Below are positions 1 through 14,655 of a DNA stretch of 64,000 bases, in pieces. Source of the DNA: Antiquaquibacter soli (GTDB lineage: Bacteria; Actinomycetota; Actinomycetes; Actinomycetales; Microbacteriaceae); the NCBI RefSeq assembly GCF_030580675.1, contig NZ_JAUQUB010000001.1:1178001-1242000 (forward strand), read 5' to 3'. Positions within the stretch are counted from its first letter, which is position 1. Every line of letters begins with the position of its first letter. The notes under the pieces were generated by a model that saw only the letters and a list, made by a program, of their open reading frames with translations, did no database searches and was not told the DNA's origin. The position numbers were made by a program, and so were the translations under genes.

Positions 1-121
1 CGTGCTGGGGGAGCCGGAGCATCCGTACACCAGGCGGCTGCTGGCCTCCCTGCCCGTGCCGGACCCGATCGAGCAGCGTGAGCGGCGCCTCGAATTGCAG
101 TCGCTGGATCACGAGGAGTAG
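1..121 (+). CDS. Peptide/nickel ABC transporter ATP-binding protein, C-terminal fragment
   Basis: Only the last 39 residues lie in the window; the reading frame enters from the left edge at base 2 and stops with TAG at 119-121. The visible piece contains HPYTRRLLASLPVPDP, which is the hallmark of the oligopeptide/dipeptide ATPase C-terminal domain (oligo_HPY) found in DppD, DppF, OppD and OppF. Such proteins energise uptake of short peptides or nickel from the cytoplasmic face of the membrane. The start, Walker motifs and partner permeases are outside the window, so the substrate cannot be judged. Confidence 0.75.
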   Translation, partial: VLGEPEHPYTRRLLASLPVPDPIEQRERRLELQSLDHEE

Positions 122-190
122 CTCCGCGGTTATCCACAGGGAGTGGACCCACCGGTTGACCCCCATTTGGGGGTGTGATTGTGTGGGGGG

Positions 191-928
191 ATGGACCCCC
201 TCGTCGTTCTCGACCGTGTGAACAAGCACTTCGGCGAGCAGCACGTCCTGAAAGACATCTCGCTGACCGTCAGCCGAGGCGAGGTCGTCGTCGTCATCGG
301 GCCCAGCGGCTCGGGAAAGTCGACACTCTGCCGCACCATCAATCGGCTCGAGACGATCGATTCCGGCTCGATCACGATTGACGGCCGAGCTCTTCCCGCT
401 GAGGGAGCGGCGCTCGCCCGACTGCGGGCCGATGTCGGGATGGTCTTCCAGTCGTTCAACCTTTTCGCGCACAAGACTGTGCTTCAGAACGTCACGCTCG
501 GCCAGACCGTGGTGCGCCGTCGGTCCGCCGCAGACGCGACCCGACGGGCGATGGAACTCCTCGACCGGGTCGGCGTCGCGAACCAGGCCGGGAAGATGCC
601 CGCCCAGCTCTCCGGCGGTCAGCAGCAGCGCGTCGCGATCGCTCGAGCGCTTGCGATGGATCCGCAAGTGATGCTCTTTGACGAGCCGACGTCTGCCCTC
701 GACCCCGAGATGATCGCCGAAGTGCTCGACGTCATGGAGGGTCTCGCCGACGACGGCATGACGATGCTCGTCGTGACGCACGAAATGGGCTTCGCGCGCA
801 AGGCCGCCGACCGGGTCGTCTTCATGGCCGATGGCGAGATCGTCGAGGAGGCCGCGCCCGACGCCTTCTTCGATCGCCCCACAAGCTCGAGAGCGAAGGA
901 ATTCCTCTCGAAGGTGCTCGCCCACTAA
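191..928 (+). CDS. Amino-acid (glutamate-type) ABC transporter ATP-binding protein
   Basis: A 245-residue ATPase of the polar-amino-acid family (GlnQ/GluA type), about the usual length. Visible motifs are Walker [10 protein letters not shown] (residues 37-45), a Q-loop MVFQSFNLF, the signature LSGGQQQR, Walker B VMLFDEP and the H-loop VVTHEMGF. It would hydrolyse ATP on the cytoplasmic side to drive the two permeases encoded by 1900-2547 and 2544-3467, with the lipoprotein at 963-1838 delivering substrate. The four genes are in transporter order with short gaps. The start is uncertain: ATG at 191 fits family alignments, but a TTG at 179 in frame lies 5 bases after a G-rich stretch. Confidence 0.9.
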   Translation: MDPLVVLDRVNKHFGEQHVLKDISLTVSRGEVVVVIGPSGSGKSTLCRTINRLETIDSGSITIDGRALPAEGAALARLRADVGMVFQSFNLFAHKTVLQNVTLGQTVVRRRSAADATRRAMELLDRVGVANQAGKMPAQLSGGQQQRVAIARALAMDPQVMLFDEPTSALDPEMIAEVLDVMEGLADDGMTMLVVTHEMGFARKAADRVVFMADGEIVEEAAPDAFFDRPTSSRAKEFLSKVLAH

Positions 929-962
929 CCGGTGGGTGGGAACACAGCGAACAGGAGGAACC

Positions 963-1838
963 ATGCGGCTGCACAAGAGCCTGATGATCTCTGCACTAGC
1001 GACCGCCGGCGTGCTCGGCCTCGTCGGATGCACCGATTCGGGGGCGCCGACGGATGACTCGGCGGCTCCCACCCAGGAAGCGGTCGAGTTCGAGGCCGGC
1101 ACCACGATGGCGCGGCTGAACGAGGCGGGCGCCGTCACGATCGGCACCAAGTTCGACCAACCGCTGTTCGGCCAGGTCGACGCGAACGGCGAGCCACAGG
1201 GCTTCGATGTGGAGATCGCGAAGATCATCGCGTCGGAGCTCGGCATCCCGGAGAGCGGGATCACCTGGACCGAGACCGTGTCGGCCAATCGCGAGCCCTT
1301 CATCCAGTCGGGGGAGGTGGACTTCGTCGTCGCGACCTACACGATCAACGACAAGCGCAAAGAGGTCATCTCCTTCGCCGGGCCGTACTACAACGCGGGC
1401 CAAGACATCCTCGTCCTCGCGGGCAACCCCGAAGGCATCGAGGGCCCGGAAGATCTCGCTGGCAAGCCGGTGTGCACTGTAGCCGGGTCGACCTCCGAGG
1501 CGAACATCGCCGAGTACACCGACCAGATCACGTCCCTCGCCGGTTACGCAGACTGCCTGCCGCTCGTCAGCTCGGGCCAGGTGGTGGCGCTGACGACGGA
1601 CAACGTGATCCTCGCGGGGCTCGCGGATGGCTCGGGTGGTGAGTTCGAGGTCATCGGCAACCCGTTCACCGAGGAGCCGTACGGCATCGGCCTTGCGCTC
1701 GACGACACCGACTTCCGGATGTTCATCAACGACGTCCTCGAGGAGGCCTTCGAGGACGGCCGTTGGGAAGCGGCGTGGGAGAAGACGGCAGGCACCGTGC
1801 TTCCGCTCCCCGAGCCCCCGACCATCGACCGCTACTGA
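963..1838 (+). CDS. Glutamate ABC transporter substrate-binding lipoprotein
   Basis: A 291-residue extracellular binding protein. The N-terminus has two basic residues, a hydrophobic stretch and the lipobox GLVGC, so Cys23 should be the lipidated residue anchoring it to the outer membrane face. The mature part follows the family 3 solute-binding fold (SBP_bac_3): GFDVEIAKIIA near residue 80, FVVATYTINDKR, and GPYYNAGQDILV. A strong ribosome site, AGGAGG, sits at 954-959 just before ATG 963. Its place between the ATPase and two permeases indicates a polar amino acid ligand; glutamate is the best guess from similarity to GluB-like proteins, but the ligand is inferred. Confidence 0.9.
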   Translation: MRLHKSLMISALATAGVLGLVGCTDSGAPTDDSAAPTQEAVEFEAGTTMARLNEAGAVTIGTKFDQPLFGQVDANGEPQGFDVEIAKIIASELGIPESGITWTETVSANREPFIQSGEVDFVVATYTINDKRKEVISFAGPYYNAGQDILVLAGNPEGIEGPEDLAGKPVCTVAGSTSEANIAEYTDQITSLAGYADCLPLVSSGQVVALTTDNVILAGLADGSGGEFEVIGNPFTEEPYGIGLALDDTDFRMFINDVLEEAFEDGRWEAAWEKTAGTVLPLPEPPTIDRY

Positions 1839-1899
1839 CCGATACGGGTGGTCCGCTCGTCGCGGGCGGGCCACCCATCCTTCCGCCGAACGGAGGCGC

Positions 1900-2543
1900 G
1901 TGGACGCGATCATCGAGAACCTGCCGCGATTCGTCGACGGCTTCCTCATGACTGTGCGGCTCCTCGTGGTCTCCGGGACCGGCGCTCTCGCGATCGGCAC
2001 TCTGGTGGCCGCCATGCGCATCTCGCCGATACCGGCGCTGCGGGGCTTCGCGACGGTGTACACGGAGGTGCTGCGCAATACCCCCCTGACTCTCGTCCTG
2101 TTCTTCTGCGCCTTCGTGCTGCCGTACCTGGGCATTCGCCTCGACTTCGTCGCCTTCGCCCTCATCGGGCTCACGCTCTACACGTCGCCCTTCGTCGCGG
2201 AGGCCATCCGCTCGGGCGTCAACGGCGTGGCGGTGGGGCAGGCCGAGGCGGCGCGAGCACTCGGTTTCGGTTTCGCTCAGACCGTCGGCATCGTCGTTCT
2301 GCCGCAGGCGATTCGGATGGTCATCCCCCCGCTCATCAACGTCCTCATCGCGCTCACGAAGAACACGTCCGTCGCTGCGGGCTTCTCTGTGCTCGAACTC
2401 GTCGCAGTGTCGCGGCAGGTCATCCAGCTCAACGGCAACGCGACCATCGCCATTCTGGTCGCCGTCGCCGTGTTCTACCTCGTCGTCACGGTGCCTCTGG
2501 GTCAGCTCGCGCTGCGCCTGGAGAAGAGGGTCGCGGTGCAGCG

Positions 2544-2547
<4 letters not shown>
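1900..2547 (+). CDS. Amino-acid ABC transporter permease (GluC-like)
   Basis: A 215-residue integral membrane permease of the HisM/GluC type with about five hydrophobic helices. The EAA loop is visible as GQAEAARALGFGFAQTVGIV, the site that docks onto the ATPase, and is followed by VLPQAIRMVIPPLINVLIALTKNTS. GTG at 1900 was chosen because GGAGG lies just upstream (1892-1896) and it starts immediately before the first hydrophobic segment; spacing to the ribosome site is short. Its stop overlaps the ATG of the next permease in an ATGA, so the two are translationally coupled and should form a heterodimeric channel. Confidence 0.87.
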
Positions 2548-4518
<1,971 letters not shown>

Positions 4519-4519
<1 letters not shown>

Positions 4520-7032
4520 TGCGCGTCCCGATCAGCTGGCTCCGCGAATTCGTCGACGTCCCCGCCGACGCGACGCCCGAGGACGTGCACGCCGCGCTCG
4601 TGCGGGTGGGTCTCGAGGAGGAGGACATCCACACGTTCGAGATCACCGGTCCCGTCGTCGTGGGCCAGGTCATCTCGGCGGAGCCCGAGCCGCAGTCCAA
4701 TGGCAAGACGATCAACTGGTGCCAGGTCGACGTGGGTGAGGCGGAGCCTCGAGGCATCGTCTGCGGCGCCCACAACTTCGGCCCGGGCGACAAGGTCGTG
4801 GTGTCCCTCCCCGGCGCGGTGCTGCCCGGACCGTTCCCCATCTCGGCCCGCAAGACCTACGGGCACGTGTCCGACGGCATGATCGCCTCCGCGCGCGAAC
4901 TCGGGCTCGGCGACGAGCACTCGGGCATCCTGCGCCTCGCCGACCTCGGACTCGACCCGGCGCCAGGCACCGACGCAATCGCCCTGCTGGGACTGGATGA
5001 CGCGGCGGTCGAGGTCAACGTCACGCCGGACCGCGGCTACGCCTTCTCCATCCGCGGTATCGCGCGGGAGTACTCCAATTCCACAGGTGCCGCCTTCCGC
5101 GACCCGCTGCTCGATCCGGCGCTCGTCGAGGCCGCCGCCGCACGGCGCGCGGCGACCGGCTACCCGGTGACGCTCGCCGACGACGCCCCCGTGCGGGGGC
5201 GCCCGGGTTGCTCGGTATTCACCGCCGGCGTCGTGCGCGGCGTCGACGGCTCCGTCCCGACGCCGCCGTGGATGGTCGCGCGGCTCCTGCTCGCCGGCAT
5301 CCGGTCGATCTCGCTCATCGTCGACATCTCCAACTACGTGATGCTCGAGCTGGGTCAGCCCTCCCACGCCTACGACCTCGCGAAGGTCTCCGGCGGGCTC
5401 GTCGTGCGGCGCGCGACCGAGGGGGAGAGGCTCACTACCCTCGACGGCAAGGAGCGCATCCTGTCCGCCGAGGACCTGGTCGTCGCCGACGAGTCGGTGC
5501 CCGTCGGCCTCGCCGGCGTGATGGGAGGCGCCGACACGGAGATCTCCGACACGACGACCGACGTGCTCGTCGAGGCGGCCATCTGGGATCCGGTGACGAT
5601 CTCGCGCAGCGTCCGTCGCCACAAGCTGCCGAGCGAGGCTGCGAAGCGCTACGAGCGCGGGGTGGATCCGGCAGCCTCGTCCGCGGCGGCCGCCCGGGTG
5701 ATGGCGCTCATCGCGGAGCTCGCCGGCGGAACCATCGACGCCCAGGGCTACTACCTCGATGAGTCGGTGCCGCCGCCCGTTATCGAGTTGCCGGAGGGCT
5801 TCGCGCAGTCGATCACCGGTGTCGCGTATTCCGCCGACGAGATCACCGGCTCCCTGACCGCGATCGGAGCCGCCGTCGAGTCCACGGCGACCGGCTGGTC
5901 GGTCACCCCGCCCACGTGGCGCCCCGACCTCACCGATCGCTGGACGCTCACCGAGGAGGTCGCCCGTATCGTCGGCTACGACCGCGTACCCAGCGAGTTG
6001 CCGGTCGCACCGCCCGGTCGAGGGCTCTCTCGATCGCAGCGGCTCCGGCGTTCGGCAGCAGGCGCACTCGCCGCCGGCGGGCTCACCGAGGTGCTCAGCT
6101 ACCCCTTCGTCTCGGAGCAGTCGAACGACTGGTTCGGGGCTCCTGAGGCCGGTCCGGTCCCCGCCATGAAGCTCGCCAACCCGATCGACCCGGATGCGGC
6201 GTGGATGCGCACGAGCCTGATCCCGGGCCTCATCGCGACCGCCCGCCGCAACCTCTCCCGCGGTCTGACCGACCTCGCACTGTTCGAGCTCGGCACAGTC
6301 TTCCGCCCCGAGCCCGGTGTCCAATACGGCAGCGATGCCCTGCCGGCCGGAGACTCGCTCCCGTCGGAGGAGGTGCTCGGCGCGCTGCGCTCGAGCATCC
6401 CGCCGCAGCCCTGGCACGTCGCGGCGCTCTTCGTGGGTGACGCCGTCCGCAAGCAGCCCGGCCAGGCGGCCGTCGCGAGCGGGCTCGCTGACGCCCTCGG
6501 GGTCGCGCACCAGCTCGGCACCGTGCTCTCGAGCCCGGTCACGGTCGAGGCGGGGCACCACCAGGCGATGCACCCTGGCCGGACCGCGGTCCTCCGCGCG
6601 GGGGGCCGTGTCGTCGGCTACGCCGGCGAGCTGCTGCCCGCCCTCGCCCTCGAACTCGACCTGCCGCGAGTCGTCGCGGTCGTCGAGCTCGACCTCGATG
6701 TGCTCGTCGACCTGGGTTCCACGGAGATCTCGGCGGCCCCGATCGCATCGTTCCCTGCCGCGACCCAGGACCTCACGCTCGTCGTGAGCGAGTCCGTGCC
6801 CGCCGGTGAACTCGTCTCGCTCATCGTGGAGGGCGCGGGCGAGCTCCTCGAGCACGTGACCCTCATCGATGACTACCGCGGCACGGGGATCCCGGACGGC
6901 AGCAAGGCCCTGACGTTCGCGATGCGCTTCCGCGCGACCGATCGCACGCTCACCGCGGCTGAGGCGACCGAGGCGAAGAACGCGGCGGTCGCGCTCGCGG
7001 CCTCCCGCGTGGGAGCGACTCTGCGGGAGTAG
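4519..7032 (+). CDS. pheT: Phenylalanine--tRNA ligase beta subunit
   Basis: An 837-residue beta subunit of full length. In order it has the N-terminal domain (MRVPISWLREFVDVP), an EMAP/OB-type tRNA-binding domain around residues 40-155, the B3/B4 editing domain (about 210-390, including AYDLAKVSGG), the B5 domain (about 400-480) and the C-terminal ferredoxin-fold anticodon-binding domain (last 90 residues, SFPAATQDLTLVV). It hydrolyses mischarged Tyr-tRNA-Phe and positions the tRNA. It overlaps pheS by one base (TGATG) and is followed by a bidirectional hairpin at 7045-7083. Confidence 0.97.
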
Positions 7033-7044
7033 CGCGCCGAGAAT

Positions 7045-7083
7045 GACGACGGGGCCCCCGGGATCTCCGGGAGCCCCGTCGTC
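7045..7083. terminator. Bidirectional terminator between pheT and the DUF937 gene
   Basis: Perfect 11-base arms GACGACGGGGC (7045-7055) and GCCCCGTCGTC (7073-7083) enclose a GC-rich loop that can itself pair. It lies between two convergent genes. There is no long T run on either side, as is common in high-GC actinobacteria. Confidence 0.75.
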
Positions 7084-7091
7084 GTTCGCAC

Positions 7092-7646
7092 CTACTTGCG
7101 GCCGCCGCCCAGGAGTCCGCCGAGGAGTCCGCCGACGATGTCCTGCCCCTCCTTGCTGCCGAGGAGGCCGCCGAGGATCGATCCGATGTCGCCGCCGCTC
7201 GGCTCCTCCGCCTTCGGCTCCTCCGCCTTCGGCTCCTCCTTCTTCGCGCTGCCGCCCATCTGGCTCGCGAGGTAGGCGAGGATGATCGGCGCGATGATCG
7301 GGAGGATCTGCTGCACGATCGCGCCGAAGTCGACGCCCTCCTTCTCGTCGGCCTTCGCGGCCACCGCCTTGACGACGTCGTCCGTGTTCGTGCCGAACAC
7401 GTTCTTCACGATCTTCTTGCCGTCGGCCTCGTCGATGTCGGCAAGCTTTGTCGACTTGCCCGAGTGCTTCTGCGCGGCGTTCTTGAGCGAGTCCGCTCCG
7501 CCCGCCTTCGCGTTCGCCTGCATGCCGCCGACGACCGCGGGAACGGCGACCTCGATCGCGGCGCGCGCGGTGGACTCGTCGATGCCGAGCTTCTTGGCGA
7601 TGTCGCCGATCGGAATGGAGTTGATGAGGCCATCGAGGTCGGACAT
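7092..7646 (-). CDS. DUF937 domain-containing protein
   Basis: A 184-residue acidic protein of the DUF937 family, whose function is not known. The N-terminal 110 residues carry the family pattern with IAKKLGIDESTARAAIEVAVP and repeated Gly-Gly turns. A hydrophobic stretch (IVQQILPIIAPIILAYLASQM) follows, then a low-complexity KAEEPKAEEP linker and a Gly/Leu-rich tail repeating GGLLG. ATG 7646 was chosen because AAGGAG lies 8 bases upstream; the longer upstream frame lacks a ribosome site. The gene is convergent with pheT and divergent from the arg operon. It could be a small envelope-associated protein, but nothing here proves it. Confidence 0.8.
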   Translation of the reverse strand: MSDLDGLINSIPIGDIAKKLGIDESTARAAIEVAVPAVVGGMQANAKAGGADSLKNAAQKHSGKSTKLADIDEADGKKIVKNVFGTNTDDVVKAVAAKADEKEGVDFGAIVQQILPIIAPIILAYLASQMGGSAKKEEPKAEEPKAEEPSGGDIGSILGGLLGSKEGQDIVGGLLGGLLGGGRK

Positions 7647-7732
7647 GGACTTCTCCTTGAGTTGTGCGGTGGACCCCCGGTCGAGCATCCGTCGACAAGG
7701 CTACCGATTCGACCCCGGCGGCGGGAGGGGAG

Positions 7733-7738
7733 TACGCT
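7733..7738 (+). promoter_or_regulatory. Predicted -10 box of the arginine operon promoter
   Basis: TACGCT fits the actinobacterial TANNNT -10 pattern. A weak -35 candidate TTCGAC lies at 7708-7713. Transcription should begin around 7745-7746, which is exactly the GTG of the short leader ORF, so that ORF would be translated from a leaderless message. Confidence 0.5.
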
Positions 7739-7745
7739 GCCACTC

Positions 7746-7826
7746 GTGACCGTTCTGAGCGCCGCCTCGACCAGCCTCGAGCTGGTCGTCGTGCTGCGCC
7801 GACGCGGCTCCGACGAGCGACGCTAG
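7746..7826 (+). CDS. Putative 26-residue arginine leader peptide
   Basis: A short ORF (GTG start, TAG stop) whose product ends LRRRGSDERR: five of its last nine residues are arginine. It sits between the predicted promoter of the arginine biosynthesis operon and a strong hairpin at 7826-7870. By analogy with amino-acid leader peptides (trp, his, ilv), arginine-starved ribosomes would pause at the CGC/CGA codons and change folding of the RNA downstream. The ORF is too short for codon statistics, and leader control of arg operons is not something I can cite as established in this group, so this is a sequence-based inference. Confidence 0.5.
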   Translation: MTVLSAASTSLELVVVLRRRGSDERR

Positions 7827-7870
7827 GCGACGCCCGGTTCGCGCGGCCATCGGGCCGCAGGGTCGTCGCC
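7826..7870 (+). terminator. Putative attenuator hairpin upstream of argC
   Basis: An outer stem pairs GGCGACGCCC (7826-7835) with GGGTCGTCGCC (7860-7870) with one bulged T. An inner perfect stem pairs GCGGCC (7843-7848) with GGCCGC (7853-7858) around an ATCG loop. GTTTCC follows. It begins at the last base of the leader stop codon and lies 56 bases before argC, so it would reduce read-through into the operon unless prevented from folding. Confidence 0.5.
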
Positions 7871-7926
7871 GTTTCCTGATCCTCGTCCTGACTCCGCGCG
7901 AGTCCCGTCGTCAATAAGGTTGATCC

Positions 7927-8973
7927 ATGACTTACTCCGTCGCCGTCGCGGGAGCGAGCGGCTACGCCGGCGGCGAGTTGCTGAGGCTCCTCGCCGCCCA
8001 CCCCGAGCTCGAGGTCACTACGGTGACCGCCCACCAGAACGCCGGGCAGCAACTCGGCGCGGTGCAGCCGCACCTGCGCTCGCTCGCCCACCTCGAGCTG
8101 CAGCCCACCGAGCCCGAGGTGCTCGCGGGCCACGACGTGGTGTTCGTGGCCCTTCCCCACGGCAAGTCGGGCGAGCTGTCCGAGCACCTGCCGGAGTCGA
8201 CCCTCGTCGTCGACTGCGGCGCGGACCACCGGCTCACGAGCGAGGACGACTGGGCCCGCTTCTACGGCGGCGAGTTCTTCGGAGCCTGGGACTACGGGAT
8301 GCCCGAGCTGCTGCACTCCGCGGGCGACGGCCAGCGCGCGGTGCTCGCCGCGTCCCGCCGCATCGCAGTGCCGGGATGCAATGTCACCGCGATCACGCTC
8401 GGCCTGCAGCCGGGCATCCGCGCCGGCCTGATCGAGCCCGGCGATCTTGTCGCGGTGCTCGCCGTCGGGCCCTCCGGGGCTGGGAAGACCCTGCGCACCG
8501 ATCTTCTCGCGTCGGAGCTCCTCGGCTCGGCGTCCGCGTACGCGGTCGGCGGGGTGCACCGGCACACGCCGGAGATCATCCAGAATCTCACCGTGGCCGG
8601 CGGCGAGGGCGTGAGCGTGTCGTTCACGCCGGTCCTCGTGCCCATGAGCCGCGGCATCCTGGCCACCTCCACAGCCCGGCTCTCTCCGGGTGTGACGGCT
8701 GAGCAGGTCCGCGCCGCGTGGGAGGAGGCCTACGCGGGCGAGCCGTTCGTGCAACTGCTGCCCGCCGGGCAGTTCCCGCGCACGGCCGACACGGTCGGCG
8801 CGAACACGTGCCTGATCGGGCTCGCCGTGGATGAGGCGGCAGGGCGGGTCGTCGTCGTGAGCGCGCTCGACAACCTCGTCAAGGGGACGGCGGGCGCCGC
8901 CATCCAGTCGGCCAACATCGCCCTGGGGCTTCCCGAGACCACCGCACTGACGACGAATGGAGTGGCCCCGTGA
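7927..8973 (+). CDS. argC: N-acetyl-gamma-glutamyl-phosphate reductase
   Basis: A 348-residue NADPH-dependent reductase for the third step of arginine synthesis, N-acetylglutamyl-phosphate to the semialdehyde. The N-terminus has the Rossmann motif [14 protein letters not shown]. The catalytic cysteine is C151 in VPGCNVTA, and the C-terminal domain has [15 protein letters not shown]. An AAGG before ATG 7927 supports the start. It is the first structural gene of argCJBDFH; its TGA overlaps the argJ GTG by four bases. Confidence 0.96.
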   Translation: MTYSVAVAGASGYAGGELLRLLAAHPELEVTTVTAHQNAGQQLGAVQPHLRSLAHLELQPTEPEVLAGHDVVFVALPHGKSGELSEHLPESTLVVDCGADHRLTSEDDWARFYGGEFFGAWDYGMPELLHSAGDGQRAVLAASRRIAVPGCNVTAITLGLQPGIRAGLIEPGDLVAVLAVGPSGAGKTLRTDLLASELLGSASAYAVGGVHRHTPEIIQNLTVAGGEGVSVSFTPVLVPMSRGILATSTARLSPGVTAEQVRAAWEEAYAGEPFVQLLPAGQFPRTADTVGANTCLIGLAVDEAAGRVVVVSALDNLVKGTAGAAIQSANIALGLPETTALTTNGVAP

Positions 8974-10118
8974 GCGTGACGGCGGCGAAGGGATTCGAGG
9001 CGGCCGGAGTGGCCGCGGGGCTCAAGTCGAGCGGCGGTCTCGACCTCGCGCTCGTCGTCAACCGCGGACCGTTGAGCGCGGCGGCAGCGGTCTTCACGAG
9101 CAACCGCGCGAAGGCGAATCCGATCATCTGGTCCCAGCAGGTGATCGCCGACGGCGAGGTCTCGGCGATCGTCCTCAACTCGGGTGGGGCGAACTGCTTC
9201 ACCGGGCCCCAGGGCTTCCAGGTCACCCACTCCACCGCGGAGGCTGTTGCCGAGGCCCTCGGCGTCTCCGCGGGCGACGTGCTCGTGTGCTCCACGGGGC
9301 TGATCGGAGACCAGCTGCCGCTCGACAAGGTTCTCGCGGGTGTGGCATCCGCGGCCGCCGCCCTCGGAGACCGTGGCGAGGACGCCTCGCTGGCGATCAT
9401 GACCACCGACTCGAAGCCCAAGCGCTCCGTGCGTGAGGGCACCGGCTACACGGTCGGCGGCATGGCAAAGGGCGCGGGGATGCTCGCTCCCGGGCTCGCG
9501 ACGATGCTCGTGGTCATTACGACCGACGCCGACCTCCCGTCGGCGGTGCTCGACTCCGCCTTGCGGGCAGCGACGCGCGTGAGCTTCGACCGGCTCGACT
9601 CCGACGGCTGCATGTCGACGAACGACCAGGTGTCTCTGCTCGCGAGCGGAGCATCCGGGGTCGTACCGTCCGTCGACGAGTTCACGGCGGTGCTCACCGC
9701 GGTGTGCCTCGACCTCGCCGAGCAGCTGCAGGGCGACGCCGAAGGGGCGAGCCACGACATCCGGATCGAGGTCACCGGCGCGGCGAGCGAGGACGACGCG
9801 GTCGAGGTCGGCCGCTCTGTCGCGCGTAACAACCTCTTCAAGGCCGCGGTGTTCGGCAACGACCCGAACTGGGGACGGGTGCTCGCCGCGATCGGCACCA
9901 CGTCGGCCGAGTTCGACCCCTACGACGTGGACGTCTCGATGAACGGAGTGCGCGTCTGCCACGCGGGCGCCCCCGACCGGCCCCGCTCGGACGTCGACCT
10001 CTCGCCGCGCCGGGTCGACGTCCACATCGCGCTGAACGTGGGCCAGGCGGCCGCGACGATCCTGACCAACGACCTCACGCACGACTACGTGCACGAGAAC
10101 AGCGCGTACTCGAGCTGA
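8970..10118 (+). CDS. argJ: Bifunctional glutamate N-acetyltransferase / amino-acid acetyltransferase
   Basis: A 382-residue ArgJ. It recycles the acetyl group from N-acetylornithine to glutamate and so makes the pathway cyclic; many ArgJ enzymes also acetylate glutamate from acetyl-CoA. The autocleavage site is clear in [14 protein letters not shown], where T178 becomes the N-terminal nucleophile of the beta chain. [17 protein letters not shown] is the typical N-terminus. GTG 8970 overlaps the argC stop and the TGA overlaps the argB ATG by one base. Because ArgJ is present, no argE-type deacetylase is needed. Confidence 0.96.
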   Translation: MSVTAAKGFEAAGVAAGLKSSGGLDLALVVNRGPLSAAAAVFTSNRAKANPIIWSQQVIADGEVSAIVLNSGGANCFTGPQGFQVTHSTAEAVAEALGVSAGDVLVCSTGLIGDQLPLDKVLAGVASAAAALGDRGEDASLAIMTTDSKPKRSVREGTGYTVGGMAKGAGMLAPGLATMLVVITTDADLPSAVLDSALRAATRVSFDRLDSDGCMSTNDQVSLLASGASGVVPSVDEFTAVLTAVCLDLAEQLQGDAEGASHDIRIEVTGAASEDDAVEVGRSVARNNLFKAAVFGNDPNWGRVLAAIGTTSAEFDPYDVDVSMNGVRVCHAGAPDRPRSDVDLSPRRVDVHIALNVGQAAATILTNDLTHDYVHENSAYSS

Positions 10119-11002
10119 TGGTCAGCCAGGATCAGGCGGCCGCGAAGGCCGGAGTGCTCATCGAATCGCTGCCGTGGCTCAAGCGGTTCCGCGGTGAGAC
10201 GATCGTCGTCAAGTTCGGCGGCAACGCGATGGTCGACGACGAGCTCAAGCGCGCGTTCGCCGAGGACATGGTGTACCTGCGGCTCGTGGGGCTGCATCCC
10301 GTCGTCGTCCACGGTGGCGGCCCGCAGATCACTGCAGAGCTCACCCGTCGGGGCATCCCGAGCGAGTTCCGGGGAGGTTACCGCGTGACGACGGAGGAGT
10401 CGATCGGCGTCGTGCGGCAGGTGCTCGCCGAGCAGGTCGGCGGCGAGCTGGTGGGTCTCATCAACGAGCACGGCCACTTCGCCGAGGGCATCTCCGGCGA
10501 CGAGTACGGTCTGTTCACGGGCGTGCGCAAGGGCACCGTCGTCGACGGCGAGGAAGTCGACCTGGGCCTCGTGGGGGAGGTCACCGCTGTGGATCCCGCC
10601 GCCGTCCGGCTCGCGGTCGAGGCCGGGCGCATCCCCGTCGTCTCCACTGTCGCGATCGAGACGGGCACGGATGACGGTCTGCTGAACGTCAATGCGGACT
10701 CCGCCGCCGCATCCCTCGCCATTGCCCTCGGAGCAGCGAAGCTCGTCGTCCTGACGGACGTCGCGGGACTGTATCGCGACTGGCCGGACCGTGACTCGCT
10801 CGTCTCGGTGATCACGACCGACGAGCTGGCCGAACTCCTGCCGAGCCTCGAGTCCGGCATGATCCCGAAGATGACGGCGTGCCTCGATGCGGTCGCCGGG
10901 GGAGTACCGAAGGCGGCGATCATCGACGGCCGGCAGCAGCACTCGATCCTTCTCGAGGTCTTCACGACGCAGGGCATCGGTACGGAGGTGGTGCCGTCAT
11001 GA
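10118..11002 (+). CDS. argB: Acetylglutamate kinase
   Basis: A 294-residue amino-acid kinase that phosphorylates N-acetylglutamate, the usual arginine-feedback step. Visible features are [12 protein letters not shown] near residue 30, [10 protein letters not shown], and the substrate-binding [27 protein letters not shown] region. The N-terminal extension of about 20 residues before the kinase fold is the type that forms the arginine-sensitive hexamer in other species, so allosteric inhibition is likely. The gene is overlapped on both sides (argJ by 1 base, argD by 4). Confidence 0.96.
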   Translation: MVSQDQAAAKAGVLIESLPWLKRFRGETIVVKFGGNAMVDDELKRAFAEDMVYLRLVGLHPVVVHGGGPQITAELTRRGIPSEFRGGYRVTTEESIGVVRQVLAEQVGGELVGLINEHGHFAEGISGDEYGLFTGVRKGTVVDGEEVDLGLVGEVTAVDPAAVRLAVEAGRIPVVSTVAIETGTDDGLLNVNADSAAASLAIALGAAKLVVLTDVAGLYRDWPDRDSLVSVITTDELAELLPSLESGMIPKMTACLDAVAGGVPKAAIIDGRQQHSILLEVFTTQGIGTEVVPS

Positions 11003-12146
11003 CGTGGCAGGACGACTACGCGGGGCGGATCATGAAGTCCGCACCGGTGCCCGCCGTGCAGCTCGTGCGCGGTGCGGGGGCTCGAGTGTGGGACTCCGAG
11101 GGTCGCGAGTACCTCGACTTCCTCGCGGGGATCGCGGTCAACGCCCTCGGGCATGCGCACCCCGCTTTCGTCGAGGCGGTGTCTACCCAGGCGGCGACTC
11201 TCGCGCACGTCTCGAACTACTTCGCCACCCCGCCGCAGCTCGAGCTCGCCGGGCGGCTGCTGCGGCTCTCCGGGGGTGACCGCGTCTACTTCGCGAACTC
11301 CGGCGCCGAGGCGATCGAGGCGGCGATCAAGCTCGCCCGCCGCACGGGGCGGCCGCGAATCCTCGCCCTGCAGAACTCGTTCCACGGCCGCACGATGGGG
11401 TCGCTCTCGCTCACGGGCAAGCCCGTCTTGCGCGAGCCGTTCGAGCCGCTGCTGCCGAACGTCGAGCACCTCGAGTCGACGATCGAGGCGCTCGAGGCGG
11501 CGATCGCCGACGATGTCGCCGCGCTCGTGGTCGAGCCGATCAAGGGCGAAGCGGGCGTCGTGCCCCTCCCCGAGGGCTACCTCGAGGCGGCGCGCGAGCT
11601 CACGACGCGGCACGGGGTGCTCCTCATCCTCGACGAGATCCAGACGGGAGCGGGGCGAACGGGCTCGTGGTTCGCGTTCCAGCAGTACGGGATCGTTCCG
11701 GATGCGGTCGCGCTTGCGAAGGGGATCGGCGGAGGCATCCCGATCGGCGCGCTCGTCGCGTTCGGTGCCGCGGCCGACCTGCTCACGGCGGGCCAGCACG
11801 GGAGCACCTACGGAGGCAACCCGCTCGCGACCGCGACGGCGAACGCCGTGCTCGCCGAGATCGAGCGAGCGGGGCTCGTCGAGAACGCCCGGCTGCGCGG
11901 CGAGCAGCTGCGGGACGCGATCTCCGGGATGCCCGGAGTCGCCGAGGTCCGCGGATCGGGGTTGCTCCTCGGGGTCGGCCTCGATGCGCCTCGTGCGACC
12001 GCGGTGTACGCGGCGGGCCTCGAGCTCGGCCTGATCGTCAACGCACCCAACGACACCACCATCCGCCTCGCGCCGCCGCTCATCATCGGCGATGCCGAGA
12101 TCGACGAGTTCACCGAGAAGTTCACGACAGCACTGGAGACGACAGC

Positions 12147-12150
<4 letters not shown>
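10999..12150 (+). CDS. argD: Acetylornithine aminotransferase
   Basis: A 383-residue class III PLP aminotransferase converting N-acetylglutamate semialdehyde to N-acetylornithine. Motifs are [17 protein letters not shown] (phosphate binding), [14 protein letters not shown] and the PLP lysine K241 in [14 protein letters not shown]. The longer upstream frame is ruled out because ATG 10999 overlaps the argB stop in an ATGA and matches the normal N-terminus ([14 protein letters not shown]). Confidence 0.96.
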
Positions 12151-14651
<2,501 letters not shown>

Positions 14652-14655
14652 TCGC

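Noticed and set aside
7190-7240. Short tandem repeat in the DUF937 gene (GGCTCCTCCGCCTTC units)
   Set aside because: It simply encodes the KAEEP linker of the protein; no sign of a separate element.
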